Made by a program: the position numbers and the translations under genes. A stretch of DNA of 64,000 nucleotides from Isoperla grammatica (lineage: Eukaryota; Arthropoda; Insecta; Plecoptera; Perlodidae): assembly GCA_945910005.1 (NCBI GenBank), contig OX246739.1, positions 6,416,001 through 6,480,000 on the forward strand, written 5' to 3'. The notes beneath the pieces were generated by a model. It saw only the letters and a program-made list of their open reading frames with translations. It was not told the origin of the DNA and made no database searches. Below are positions 25,614 through 36,400 of the stretch, one piece after another. How positions within the stretch are numbered: position 1 is the first letter of the stretch; every line of letters begins with the position of its first letter.

Positions 25614-28600
25614 TACAATGTTTACTCACATTTGATGTGCACCTCAGCTACATTGCCGTCAATGTCCTCCACCTTTAGACGTTAACTGTCGAATGAAGCC
25701 ACCACTTTCGGTTGCTTACAGATATCGACTAAAAGTGTAACGACTTCGAGCTTTGGTCACCTACTCATTACGTCACTTCCTCTAAAATCGTTGACTATTT
25801 CGCCTACTAAGGAGCTTTGAGATACGAAGTTTTTTGGGGGATTTTCCTAAAACTTGGGATGGTATGGAATCCTTCCATATGTGTGTGTGTTGTTTGTATG
25901 TGTGTGTTGTTTGTTTTGTGCGTGTGCGTGTTTGTGTGCGTGTACACGGACATCATAATATTATGCCTCGCAGTAAGGAACGTGTCTATCGCTTTACTCA
26001 GATGTTATGCTTCTCGATTTTGTAAAGCAGCGAACGAACGTACATCAGTGTCAAATAGACATTAATATAGTCGACTAACAGAGCCTGATTCAGCTCTGTG
26101 TGTGGAGCTAAGTTCACTTCGCAAGCACCTTCAAGACAGTGACGTATTAACGGTAATCACTCTCAATCGAGTAAGAATACAAGAAACACATTGGCGATGA
26201 AATTAATGGCACCTCGTATGCTTCAGTAGTCGGAATAGAGGTTTAACAGAGTCGGAGAGAAAGCACACAACACCATCAACTGTCTAAAGAGAGCCAATTG
26301 AAGGGGTTCAGTGGTTTATCACTACGCCACGCTGACGATAGTGATAAGGTAACAGATCATTAACAGTGAAAAGAAAATACATCAATTAATTTATATCACC
26401 AAGGTGTCAAGAGATTACTGCTCATTTTACGTAATTTGAAGCTAAGATGAGTAAAATTTACACACAACATTTCTAATCAACGAAGTACTGGTTGTTGTTG
26501 TTATTGTTTTACGACGTAGTCAACAGGTGTATAGGTGAATGATGTCGGGTCGGCCGAATAAGATCCACACACATTGTCAGGGTCGTCATAAGCAGAATCC
26601 ATTTGCGGAGTTGGCGGACAAGGCAAGATCCCTCTTTGCGAGCACCGGTCACCACGAGAAACGGGTCCCACCTCGACCGGAGTAATGTGGTGGTTCAACC
26701 AGTTCGATTATAATAACTATAAGTATTACAATGGGAAATATACCCATTAACGCTTGGGAAATGAATGATATTATTATTGAACGTTCTTCTATAGACAATT
26801 GATGCATCACAATGATTATTTACTGCAAATGTTTAGAAAAAATTAAAACAAATTGGATAAGACTAACGTGTAGGCCTATGTTTCCATGAGCGCCAATAGG
26901 TAAAATAAAATAGACCACTTACCAAAATAGAAACGTTTCTTCTAGATCTGATTAGCTATACATATTATTGAGATGGATAGATCGCACTATTTTATTTTCG
27001 CTTCCGTTTCCGGTTCTGCGGCCTTGACGCGATGCAAAGCCAGTTTGTGTACGAACATAACATCATCCGCAGTTGATTAATCAATCATGCGGCGAGTCTA
27101 GGCTGCAACAAACTGAGCATGAAAGTGCCTGAAGGGTTGAATATATATCTTCCGCTTGCAGCCGTTCATTTATAACTGAACAGGAAGTGAACTGCTGCAG
27201 ATTTCATGTCCATTGTTGAGTGCGCAAGGCTTAATTCGTCACCCCCGAAAATAGTCGTCGTTTCAACTTGTTTTTTATGCACCCCTAACCCTTATTACGT
27301 TATTAATAGGGGTTTGTTTTAGGGAGTCGTTGCGCAGTGTGACAAAGCAGGGGATGTAAAAACCGTCAGGAAACACACGTCATAACTATGACCCGAGTCG
27401 TTTCGTCAGTGGAGGATAAAACAGACCGCCGCCGTGACTGAAACCTCAACTACAATAAAAAGCTCGTATCTTTTTTTCCTATTTTGTTTGCATGCAGCTA
27501 TAGGATTAACAGTTATAATAATTTATCATAGGAAACCTATCCAGAGACAATTCAACACAATACATGTCCCTCTTCAGGTGCTTTTGAACGAATTGAACAA
27601 TGATTTATTGTTTTACCTTCATAGATGTGTGATCGAAAACGAAAGCCAACGACAAATTTTCAACTCGACATTATTTACGTGGAATCAAATCACTTTTGAA
27701 GTTGCCCTACACATTGACATCGAATGTAATGCATAACTCTCATGCCATTGTGGTGGCTATTCTCGCTTTCATCGGGACATTTTCGTTGCATTGTTTGATG
27801 CCTTTTCTAGTGGGGTCGAGTTGTGTTCAAGAGGCCATTACGGGATTCGAGAAGTCAAGTGATATTCTATCGCACCACAATGGGACTGCCACCTTATAGG
27901 CCATTTTTTAAAAAACTACCAAAAATGTTGATTCTCATTGCACCATTTCAGCAAAATGAAATTCGTTACGTAATTTCCGGTTGACTATATTTCATAATCC
28001 ACACAACCAAAGATGGCTGCTCTCAGTAATGAAGTCCACAGGAGAACATAACCTATAACCACGCTAGCCTAAGCCTATTTGTGTAGACTTGTCGTCACTA
28101 CGCATTAGAAATTTTATTGCCAGACTTACCTTTACATGTGAATTGTGTTCAGTTATGCAGTTGATGCCGAAATAAGTGGACATAACACTAGAATATCAGA
28201 TATACGAATGAACCATATCAACATTGAGCACGAGGGTGGCTACCGGCTAAAGTCCAGTCGTGGGACTACTTTCATTGGGAAACTTCAGTGTTGACCTTTG
28301 ACAAAAACAAATTTCACTTGGTGTTCGGAATCACGTTTCGTTTATCATAAACTAAAAAAAAAAAAAAAATCAAAGTGAAATTGAAGTTAAATTTAAAAGA
28401 TGTGTGATGAGATAAAATACAACATACAAAATACAATGCTTTCCTTTCGCAAACACCAATTGGTTTGAGAAAACTTGTGAATGGAAAATTATTAAAGAAT
28501 CTAGTTGTGACATTGCAACGTAGGTTGCATTGGTTGCAGCAATCCGACAACTTCACAGGGCCGAATTGCGATATTCAACGACCGTTTGCGTGTATCCATG

Positions 28601-29653
28601 GCGGGTATGTTAAGTTGTCAGCCTGACTATTCAATTAACGATATTCTTTTGGTAATCAGACTTTACTTAGGAACATTGCCTGGTTTTAATATTTTAGATA
28701 AACTTACAAAATTAGCAAACACAAAGATACTATTTTCTATAAGAAAATCTCATTCCTTGATGTAATAATTAATACTGTGCATCGGGGCAGTTTTGAATGA
28801 CAATGATTTCCCAAACACACTTCTCCATCTTATCATTAGTATTAATTTGCATGGGACCAACCCTCTCAGGATACACTAAGTTTCTGGCGACGATATAGCT
28901 TTCAGTCCATTGGATGTCACGACCGAAACCTGTGTAGCACTTCAGTCAGGGAAGCTGAAAACGGAGCCCCACATGAGAATCGGTGGGTTTTCCCTAGAGT
29001 GTAATTTTTATGTTCTTCGAGTATGCACGAGTGCAAGAAATTCTGTCTTGTTGAACACCCAATCTCGCAAAGAGCCGCATCTATAAATATTTTTTTTCAA
29101 TTTTCAAGAATGTTTTCGAGCAGCCTTATTTTGATCAAAATAGGTTGAATTGAAGAAAATGGATAAGAAATCTGATCGAAGCTCGGAATTAGTTTCCGTC
29201 CCATCAATTGGAATTCTTTAAAAGGCGGAAAAAGTAATGCGATACCGGAAGATACAGGAAATGAGAAAATCCGGGGTTCCCTTTAAAATGTGTCGAGGCT
29301 AAATTATACAAATCAATCAATGTAGACTTCGATTAGGATTAGATCGAATTGGGACTTGCCACATTGAGCAGTGGCTTTGATTGAGTTACTGGATCAGTGC
29401 GTAGGCCTACGCATAATACAACACGCAGGGCTGACTCTGGGGCGGAGAAACGTACATTTTGATTATTTTCTTTGCATATAATATAAATTCCACTGATTGA
29501 GAACTTATTGTCTATCTATTCCACTAAGACAAATACCCTCTACTACACGTTTCTAATTTTACAACAGAAAAAAACAAGAGTACGTATAATTGCGATTTGT
29601 ATATTTAAAAAAAAAAAAACGAGAAACGAAGAATTTAAATAAAATACATTCGT

Positions 29654-29753
29654 ATTTAGAGTCTACCCACTCAAGTCACAAACTGATTTTCAGTGGGGGA
29701 CTTTTAAAGCGACTAAACGTAAGCCAACCCTGCAGGCTACGAACACCATCGCC
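29654..29753 (+). repeat. Dispersed repeat, copy 1 (second copy at 56639-56734)
   Basis: About 100 bases running from ATTTAGAGTCTACCCACTC to GAACACCATCGCC match, in reverse orientation, the segment at 56639-56734 in the last Aurora intron, with scattered substitutions and small indels. Blocks such as GTGGGGGACTTT and AAGCGACTAAA are shared. Two diverged copies 27 kb apart point to an interspersed element, family unknown. Confidence 0.7.
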
Positions 29754-30159
29754 ACTGATAACGGTTCAAGAATTTATCTGCGCCATCGTTATGGACGAGT
29801 GAGCGATAGAATTTATAAAATTGTCTAAATTTACGCCTCATATTTAGACAAATTTCAATCGCTGAAAAGCGTAAAGAACATCGAATAACGACTGTTCAAC
29901 GCGTATGATTGAAGGGGGACAAATAATGCGTGTGTGCCGGTGCCGAGAATGGGAGCTACGAGTAGACCGACAATGTAGCGCTCTCTCTTGTGTGTTTCGC
30001 GAAGCTTGCTGCCGATAATAGCGGTAGCTACTTCAAGTCGGGCGGGAAGCGGGAAATTTAAGCGCGTTCAGTTTCAAAACAATACAGATATGAACTGTGT
30101 AATGTCTCACGTGTATTGTTATGCTACACAAATACCATTACCAATACCATCATTACTCA

Positions 30160-30235
30160 GTAACCAGTGAGTGCTGGGATTGAGTCCTACGTAGTCCTTG
30201 GACATACAACCCCAACTATTTTCACACCCTATTCT
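30160..30235 (+). mobile_element. SINE body fragment
   Basis: Shares GTGCTGGGATTGAGTCCTAC and the following GTCCTTGGACAT... block with the body of the SINEs at 30820-31107 and 35561-35815, but lacks the tRNA head and tail. A truncated, diverged copy of the same family. Confidence 0.6.
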
Positions 30236-30456
30236 TACACGTTTTCCATGAATATTTTTACAACAGGATAGTGAAGTATATGTGTTTGTATCTAATTTGG
30301 TATAACAATTCAAACAACCTTCATTTTCGTGTCGAACACTGGTGTGAAGTATTGATTATTGTACTCTGCTTGATGGCCGTGTACTTGATGAACAACCCGA
30401 AGCCGAAACTGAAGTTGGAGCAGTCAAAATCTGAATTTTCTGGCAACCAAGAAGAA

Positions 30457-30752
30457 AATATTACATGACATTTTTTTTTTTTTTTAAACAACGCTTATAT
30501 TGAACTGCACTAAAAAGTAAAAAATAAATTTTCGCCCATCAAATTTTTGCCTCACTCGGAAAATAAAAGCGTTGGGCGCTTTCGGTATTGAAATAGATTA
30601 CAGTATTCTGCTGTTTATGCAGGGAAAGCGCCCAACGCTTTTATTTTCCGAGTGGGGCAAACATTTGTTGGGCGAAAATTTATTTTTTACTTTTTAGTAC
30701 ATTTAAATATAAGCGTTTTGTTTTTATTATTATTTTTTTTTCATGTAATATT
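30457..30752. mobile_element. Long foldback element (nested inverted repeat)
   Basis: Inner arms 30490-30582 and 30625-30717 (about 93 bases each) are near-perfect reverse complements around a 42-base spacer. Outside them T-rich tracts lead to a second, perfect 12-base inverted pair, AATATTACATGA at 30457-30468 and its complement at 30741-30752. The element is thus symmetric over about 296 bases with no coding frame. This is the form expected of a foldback-type MITE or a recent palindromic insertion. The high arm similarity suggests it is young or gene-converted. Confidence 0.85.
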
Positions 30753-30819
30753 ATTTTATACTTTTTAGTCTTAAAGAATCATGCAATCGAATATGTGCTC
30801 ACTGGACGTGTCCGAATTA

Positions 30820-31107
30820 CCGATAGAGGTGGCTCAGCGGTAAGACGCGAGACTCTAATTCGAGAGGTCGCCGGTTCGATTCCGGCCACCGGCAGTCCTG
30901 ACTGAAGGTTTTTTACCGAGGTTTTCCTCAGTCGTAAAAGCGAATGCTGGGATTGAGTCATACTATCAGCCCTCGGACAATCCTTCTCAACTATCCAAAC
31001 ACCCTAATAACCTAGTTAGTCACCTGAAGAGGGGCACATCAGGTAAAGCTGGTGTGCACCCTATAACGGGTATTCCTACAAATTTATTATTATTAGCACT
31101 GTTATTA
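30820..31107 (+). mobile_element. Complete tRNA-headed SINE with target-site duplication
   Basis: The head (from about 30822) has an A-box-like TGGCTCAGCGG and a B-box GGTTCGATTCC at tRNA spacing. It is followed by a family-specific body and a tail of TTA repeats ending near 31096. The flanks carry a short direct repeat: GTGTCCGAATTA at 30808-30819 and GTGTCCGAATTTA at 31108-31120, the expected footprint of LINE-driven insertion. At least four other copies or fragments lie in this window. It is not a functional tRNA gene. Confidence 0.88.
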
Positions 31108-31533
31108 GTGTCCGAATTTAGAAGACTGCATACTTGTGTACTTGTACTTGGTAACTTCACAGCTACAGTTATCCCATGAATGGTCTAGATCCGCCAGTGT
31201 TTGGTACTGCATTATTATATTATGTTATTATAACAATCAATTCCTACCGTGATAGATAACAGCAGTTGCGCTAGCACCAACTCCATCCGATCAACTGTGA
31301 GGTCGAACCACGCGAAGGGAACGCACCTATGCGTACATGGTGAATGACTCACCGCACGGGGTTGTACCATACTTACAAGTGGAGCGTGTTGACATTCTTG
31401 CTGCATAGAAACATCCGATGCTTTCGTCACGGATATTTGAGTCCCGAGTAACCAGAGGTAATTCCGATGCCTGCATCTGGTTGGCCCATCCTCTCACTAG
31501 CTGTGACTAATTTCCTATATGAAATTGTTTAAT

Positions 31534-31845
31534 TAATTAATTATGATGGATTAATTGATTAATTATAAGTGAATCTGATAATTGATTCGTATATTGTCAT
31601 TTAGAAAATACGTCTGTATGAAAACTTTAAGTTCGATCGGACGTTGGAAAACGGGTGGAATATCGATTCCCATATAAAACGCTGATTAATTAATTATGAT
31701 GGATTAATTGACTATTTAATAATCATCACAATTGATTCATGTATTGTCATTAAGAATACGTGTGAAAAATTTCAGCTCGATCGGATTTTTAGAAGTAGGT
31801 GAAATATCGATTATAAGATTCCGTCCAGACAGACAAACAGACAGA
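31534..31845 (+). repeat. Two-copy direct repeat, period about 153 bp, ending in a GACA-type microsatellite
   Basis: TAATTAATTATGATGGATTA begins at 31534 and again at 31687. The copies share further blocks (ATTGTCATT, CTCGATCGGA/TTCGATCGGA, GAATATCGATT/AAATATCGATT) in the same order with clear divergence. The second copy runs into ACAGACAGACAGACAGACAA near 31830-31858. This layout, a GATCGGA block then a GACA tract, looks like the 3' part of an interspersed element duplicated in tandem. Confidence 0.7.
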
Positions 31846-33415
31846 CAGACAGACAAACACATGAAGCTTATATAAGCGTTGTAAAAAGTCGTCCTACTGC
31901 CACTAATGGTTGACACATTATTTACTTTATGTACGATTTTTGGAAACTCCACTAAATTATTTCAAGAAGATGGAAAGAAATGTCGATTGTTTGTAATACT
32001 ATCTCCACCTCCACCATGTCCGTTTGTAAAACTAGTGATTTGTGAAAAGCCAATCATAATTTATTATCAAACTGCTGGAAATTTGCCCCCCCCCCCCCCC
32101 CCCCCTAGAAAAATAGACTTCCGATGTCCCTGAAAACGATTTATTTATTTGATGGCATCATAAGTTGACAGTATGGTTGCTCATACATACATACATTCAC
32201 TGTTCACATATAGGAACCTTGATTGTTTAAAACCACATAGTCACTAGTAGGTCATACTTTCGTATGATGTATTCTCCCCTCCTGTTGACTCGCAGCACGT
32301 TATTAATTATTGTCATTAATTACTGATTAGCGAACAAAAAATGATGACGCTTGACATTACAAGGCAATGAAACTAAATAAATGCATGGTGTGATTCTTGA
32401 CGCTAGGGAACTATTTGCTTGTAATGCTTGTAACGATAATCAGGCAAGGAGTTCATAATAAAGTTAACAAACATACATGACATTGTTTTTGAGAAGGTAT
32501 TTAATTTAAAAAATTAGAATATCTAAAATTTAGAGTTAGATTTAGGGTATCTAATGTTTACTTCTATCGCTGTTTATCTGGTTATACAGCTATAGCTTGC
32601 AACATAATTATGTACATTGAATATATTATATCCAATGCACGCAAAGTATTTAAACACATTTTCGTGATTAAAGTAAACCAAATCTGATAAATGACTACAC
32701 ACTTATCAATTTGATTCATTGTACTGAACATGGTTTAAGTTTTACATTTCTAATAATATCAGTTTTCTTCATTTTATTCACAAATAAAACTCACTAATTA
32801 GTTGTTACACAACCCTATACACAGCATTGTTCTTCATTACAGTGTTGTCTTCATTTTGTCACTTGTTTGAGTTGCACCAAGAAAGACACCTACTTGTCCT
32901 ACCTGAAATACACGTTTAGACACGCATCCATACACCGATGGTTAAACTCTCTTTGCTCTGCACCTTTTGCAGTATTCACCGAATTACGGATCGGTTTGTT
33001 ATCAAGTCATAAAATAGCCGTGTGCCATATAGGGGCCCAATCTATCTTGTTCGACTCCCAGAAGATGAAACAACACGTACATGCCAAGTGTCCAGTGTCC
33101 ATCCACATCTAGGTCTATGTCAGGAGGGAACAAACCTGCTGCAATTGTCCTTGAAAATGAACGTCAAGGTTGGAAAGATCTACGCTTTGCTCTGCATTGC
33201 AGCATCATTTCATGCTTGTTTTCACCTCTCAGAGAATGTGTTGATACCACCTCTGTCAAAAGGGCTACAACACCAGTTGGTAAGGTCTATTTTTTCGGAT
33301 CGCATGACAACTGTTTGTTCTCCCCTCGAAGTCAATGTTCTTTGGCCATTTCAGAAGCTCATAAACCACCTTACAATCATACTCTAAAAATGGAACGAGC
33401 AGTTAGAAGTAAGAC

Positions 33416-36400
33416 CTACGCTTTGTTCTGCATTGTAGTTTCCATCTTGTTACTAATAACAATCGGCTTATTTTCGTTCGTTTTCACTTCTGAGTAGAGG
33501 TTCGTGTAGCGACTGTGCCAGTGCAGGAGGACATACCACGTCGCTATCGTGCCGGCAATGGCGTTAGCGGCGCAGGAACCGATGAGTAACACACCGAGGA
33601 TGTTCTCAACCTCGGGGCAGTTCAGATCCGAGTAGCGGAACACTCGACGCACGTCCGTAGAGTTGTCCGAGGAGTGACAGACACAGGAGGCGTTCAGGAC
33701 ATTGGCCGGCTCGCAGACCATCTTGGACAGGAAGATGAGGTGCAGGAGAGCGAACACACTGGCGCAGAAACACGTGACAGACGCTACCACGGCGAGGAAC
33801 AAGCTCACTACCTGAAGAACAGTAAATAGTTATGTTAGCTGCAAAAATTTCAGATGAAAAGGTTGTTCCACGCGGTCTATTTCAAAGGGATTCCCCAGTA
33901 CCCGCGTGTTATTGTCCACTGTATGGAGAGTGCCACAGCCTCGCTTGGAATGTGCCTAGACATTGCCTGCCAACAAACGTGCTGATAGTATCAATATATC
34001 AATACAATTCCAGAGGCATGACAATAGCTGAACATCGTACCAACCATGGTGAATACTGAGATACTATTGGTGATTGGGTTCTTCCCCACATCATTATTGT
34101 GCCACCTTTATGTTTTAAATTACTATTTTTAAATGTTTTATTTATTTTATAACAAAATATGTTAAAACAATAACAAATAATTACACAAACATTTTCTTCA
34201 TTGGGCGCATGTAGGGCGCTTTGTAGGTTTGAATCGGCAAAGTGAAGCGAGCAAGTCAACAAATGTATTAATGTAATGTTTACAAGCATATGTTTGCTGT
34301 TATCTAGGTAGAGTAGAGTCATATAACCATTAAGCTTCAAAGCTATGTAATTAAAGCTTAAACTAATAGATACACACTCTTGGATTACAGGATTAGGCCT
34401 ACAGGGCGTTAAGTCACGAAACAGCCTGATGATGATGCTATAGATAGAAGGTTGCTTGGTGACTAATTGGCGAATATACACTGGAAAGTGGGAGGCCATG
34501 GTTTTACCCCACTCACCACATATTTGGAACTATATGTATCTTTTACGTTGACAAAAATCACTGAAACACAATCGTTCTAATCTTTCGTGAACCCAAGATT
34601 TCGAAAAACTAATAATACTTTACTTGTCTTCTTCGGCGTGTCGGTCGATTTCCCGACGCCGTGAAAATAATGATACATTATTGATCGCCATGATTATACC
34701 AAAGATTACATTACTAGTTTGTAATCTTTGATTATACTTAGAGAAAAATGGTGGTCACGTCAACCACGTTATTTCCTATGAGCGTCACGTGTTTTTACGC
34801 TGACGAAGATACGGTCAGACGCCCGAAAAAACATGTTTACTGTATGTAGACAAAATGCGTAACAAAATATAACAACGCACTACGAGTGTTCGTGCGTGAA
34901 TGCGTGTTGTACGCTACTCTGGTACCCACATCATCATCTATAAAAACCGAGAATGAATCCCTAAATTGAGGCGGATCGGCAGGTCATGAGAATAATGACT
35001 GTACCACCCTTAAAGCCAGTAACTTTGTTAAGGGTGTTGTTATGTGATCAACGAGACACCCACTCACGGTGTAACGGAAGGAAGTAGTTTAGGAAATACG
35101 CCCTTGCAATGATGAGCTGGGGGAACAATGGGCCACTACAGCTGTTGCCGAAAATAATCATCGACGAAGCACTTGGAAACTCTTGATTTGAACATCGTTG
35201 ATAGTTTACATTTATTCGATAGTGCGTGGACATGTCTTGAGTTATCCATCGCAGTTCTAAGCCAACTCGATCCGTCCTTGGGTGTTGGGCATACAATACA
35301 ATTAATGCCATAGCAATCCGAAATATACATATAGTAAATCAGGTGACTAACTATCTATATGTTTGGATAGTTGGAAAGGAATGTCCGAGGTCTGTTAGTA
35401 AGACTCAATCACAATAAGGAGGACTGTGACTCAATCCCATCACTCGACTTGTGACTCAGGGGAAAACCTTGGAGAAGACCTTCATTCAAGATGGTGACCG
35501 GTATATATGGAATGGAATCAGTGACCTAACGCTAACGACTACGAGTCGGCTCGGTTGAAGGATAGAGGTAGCTCAGCGGTAAAACGCAAAACTCTAATTT
35601 GGGAGGTCGCCGCGGTTCGATTCCGGCCACCGGCAATCCTGACTGAACGTTTTTTTTTACGAAGTTTCCATTAGTCATGAAGGCGAATGATAGGATTGAG
35701 TCCTACAACAGTCCTCGGACATTCCTTCCTAAATAGTTCCCAACTATCTAAACACCCTAATAAATTGCACATCTGCAAAACAGGTATTCTTTCACAAAAT
35801 TATTGTTATTATTTACTATTAACTATACTACCCTTGGTCACGCCTTGGTGTTTGTGTCCGCGAGTGCACACGGTATACATTATGCATACCTTGACAGCGA
35901 AGTGAACGAAGCCACAGGGTTTGCCGGGGTAGTCCTTCCTGCAGCAGCACAGCAGTAGGAGGCCGACGATGCCGGAGAACAACAACTAGAACGAGACAAT
36001 TATTGTGTTGTTACTCCTACGTCGCTTCGGCTTCAGCTCGCCTGGGGTTAAATCAAGACACAGTTAATTACAGACTTGAGACGGATATGTGATACAGGAA
36101 GGACACGAGACGAGGACACGGAATTACCAAGACACTTTAGGAATGATATACAAAATATAGCTGCTAGAATTGTTGAGATGGTGATGGTATTGGGCAACGA
36201 TAGTTTGGCAACGATTCTTATCAGACGATGAGTGGGAATCAGTAAATAAATTGTAAATTTGTAAATCAGTTTCATAAAAGAATAGGAAATATCTACAAAA
36301 TAAACAAATTAGTGGTTAGCTATTACAATAAACAAACGTCGAAATGACATCCATTCTCAAGCGAGGCCACTATGCCGACATGAGCATTTCAGTATCATTA

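Larger units (their letters stand above)
19842..33415. other. Long stretch without a supported gene, rich in repeats
   Basis: No open frame here shows a family signature or convincing splice structure. Candidates looked at: 21079-21354 (91 codons), 27434-27899 (two overlapping frames, the first without a true ATG) and a 47-codon ORF at 25470. The stretch holds inverted repeats (22768-22926, 30457-30752), hairpins, SINE copies, a two-copy direct repeat (31534-31845) with a GACA-type microsatellite, a GT-rich microsatellite (about 25878-25945) and a C-tract near 32087-32105. On the minus strand a TTTATT (AATAAA reversed) at 32773-32778 could be the poly(A) signal of sarcospan. Confidence 0.5.

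Noticed and set aside
27434..27899. Two overlapping hydrophobic frames, possible frameshifted membrane protein
   Set aside because: The first has no ATG at all, the two do not share a family signature, and AT-rich DNA readily yields hydrophobic frames.
30822..30893. Possible tRNA gene (A and B boxes)
   Set aside because: Followed by the SINE body and tail and flanked by a target-site duplication; sequence does not fold as an intact tRNA.
33081..33497. Plus-strand frame of 138 codons
   Set aside because: Partly antisense to sarcospan exon 4, no domain, no splice or start evidence.
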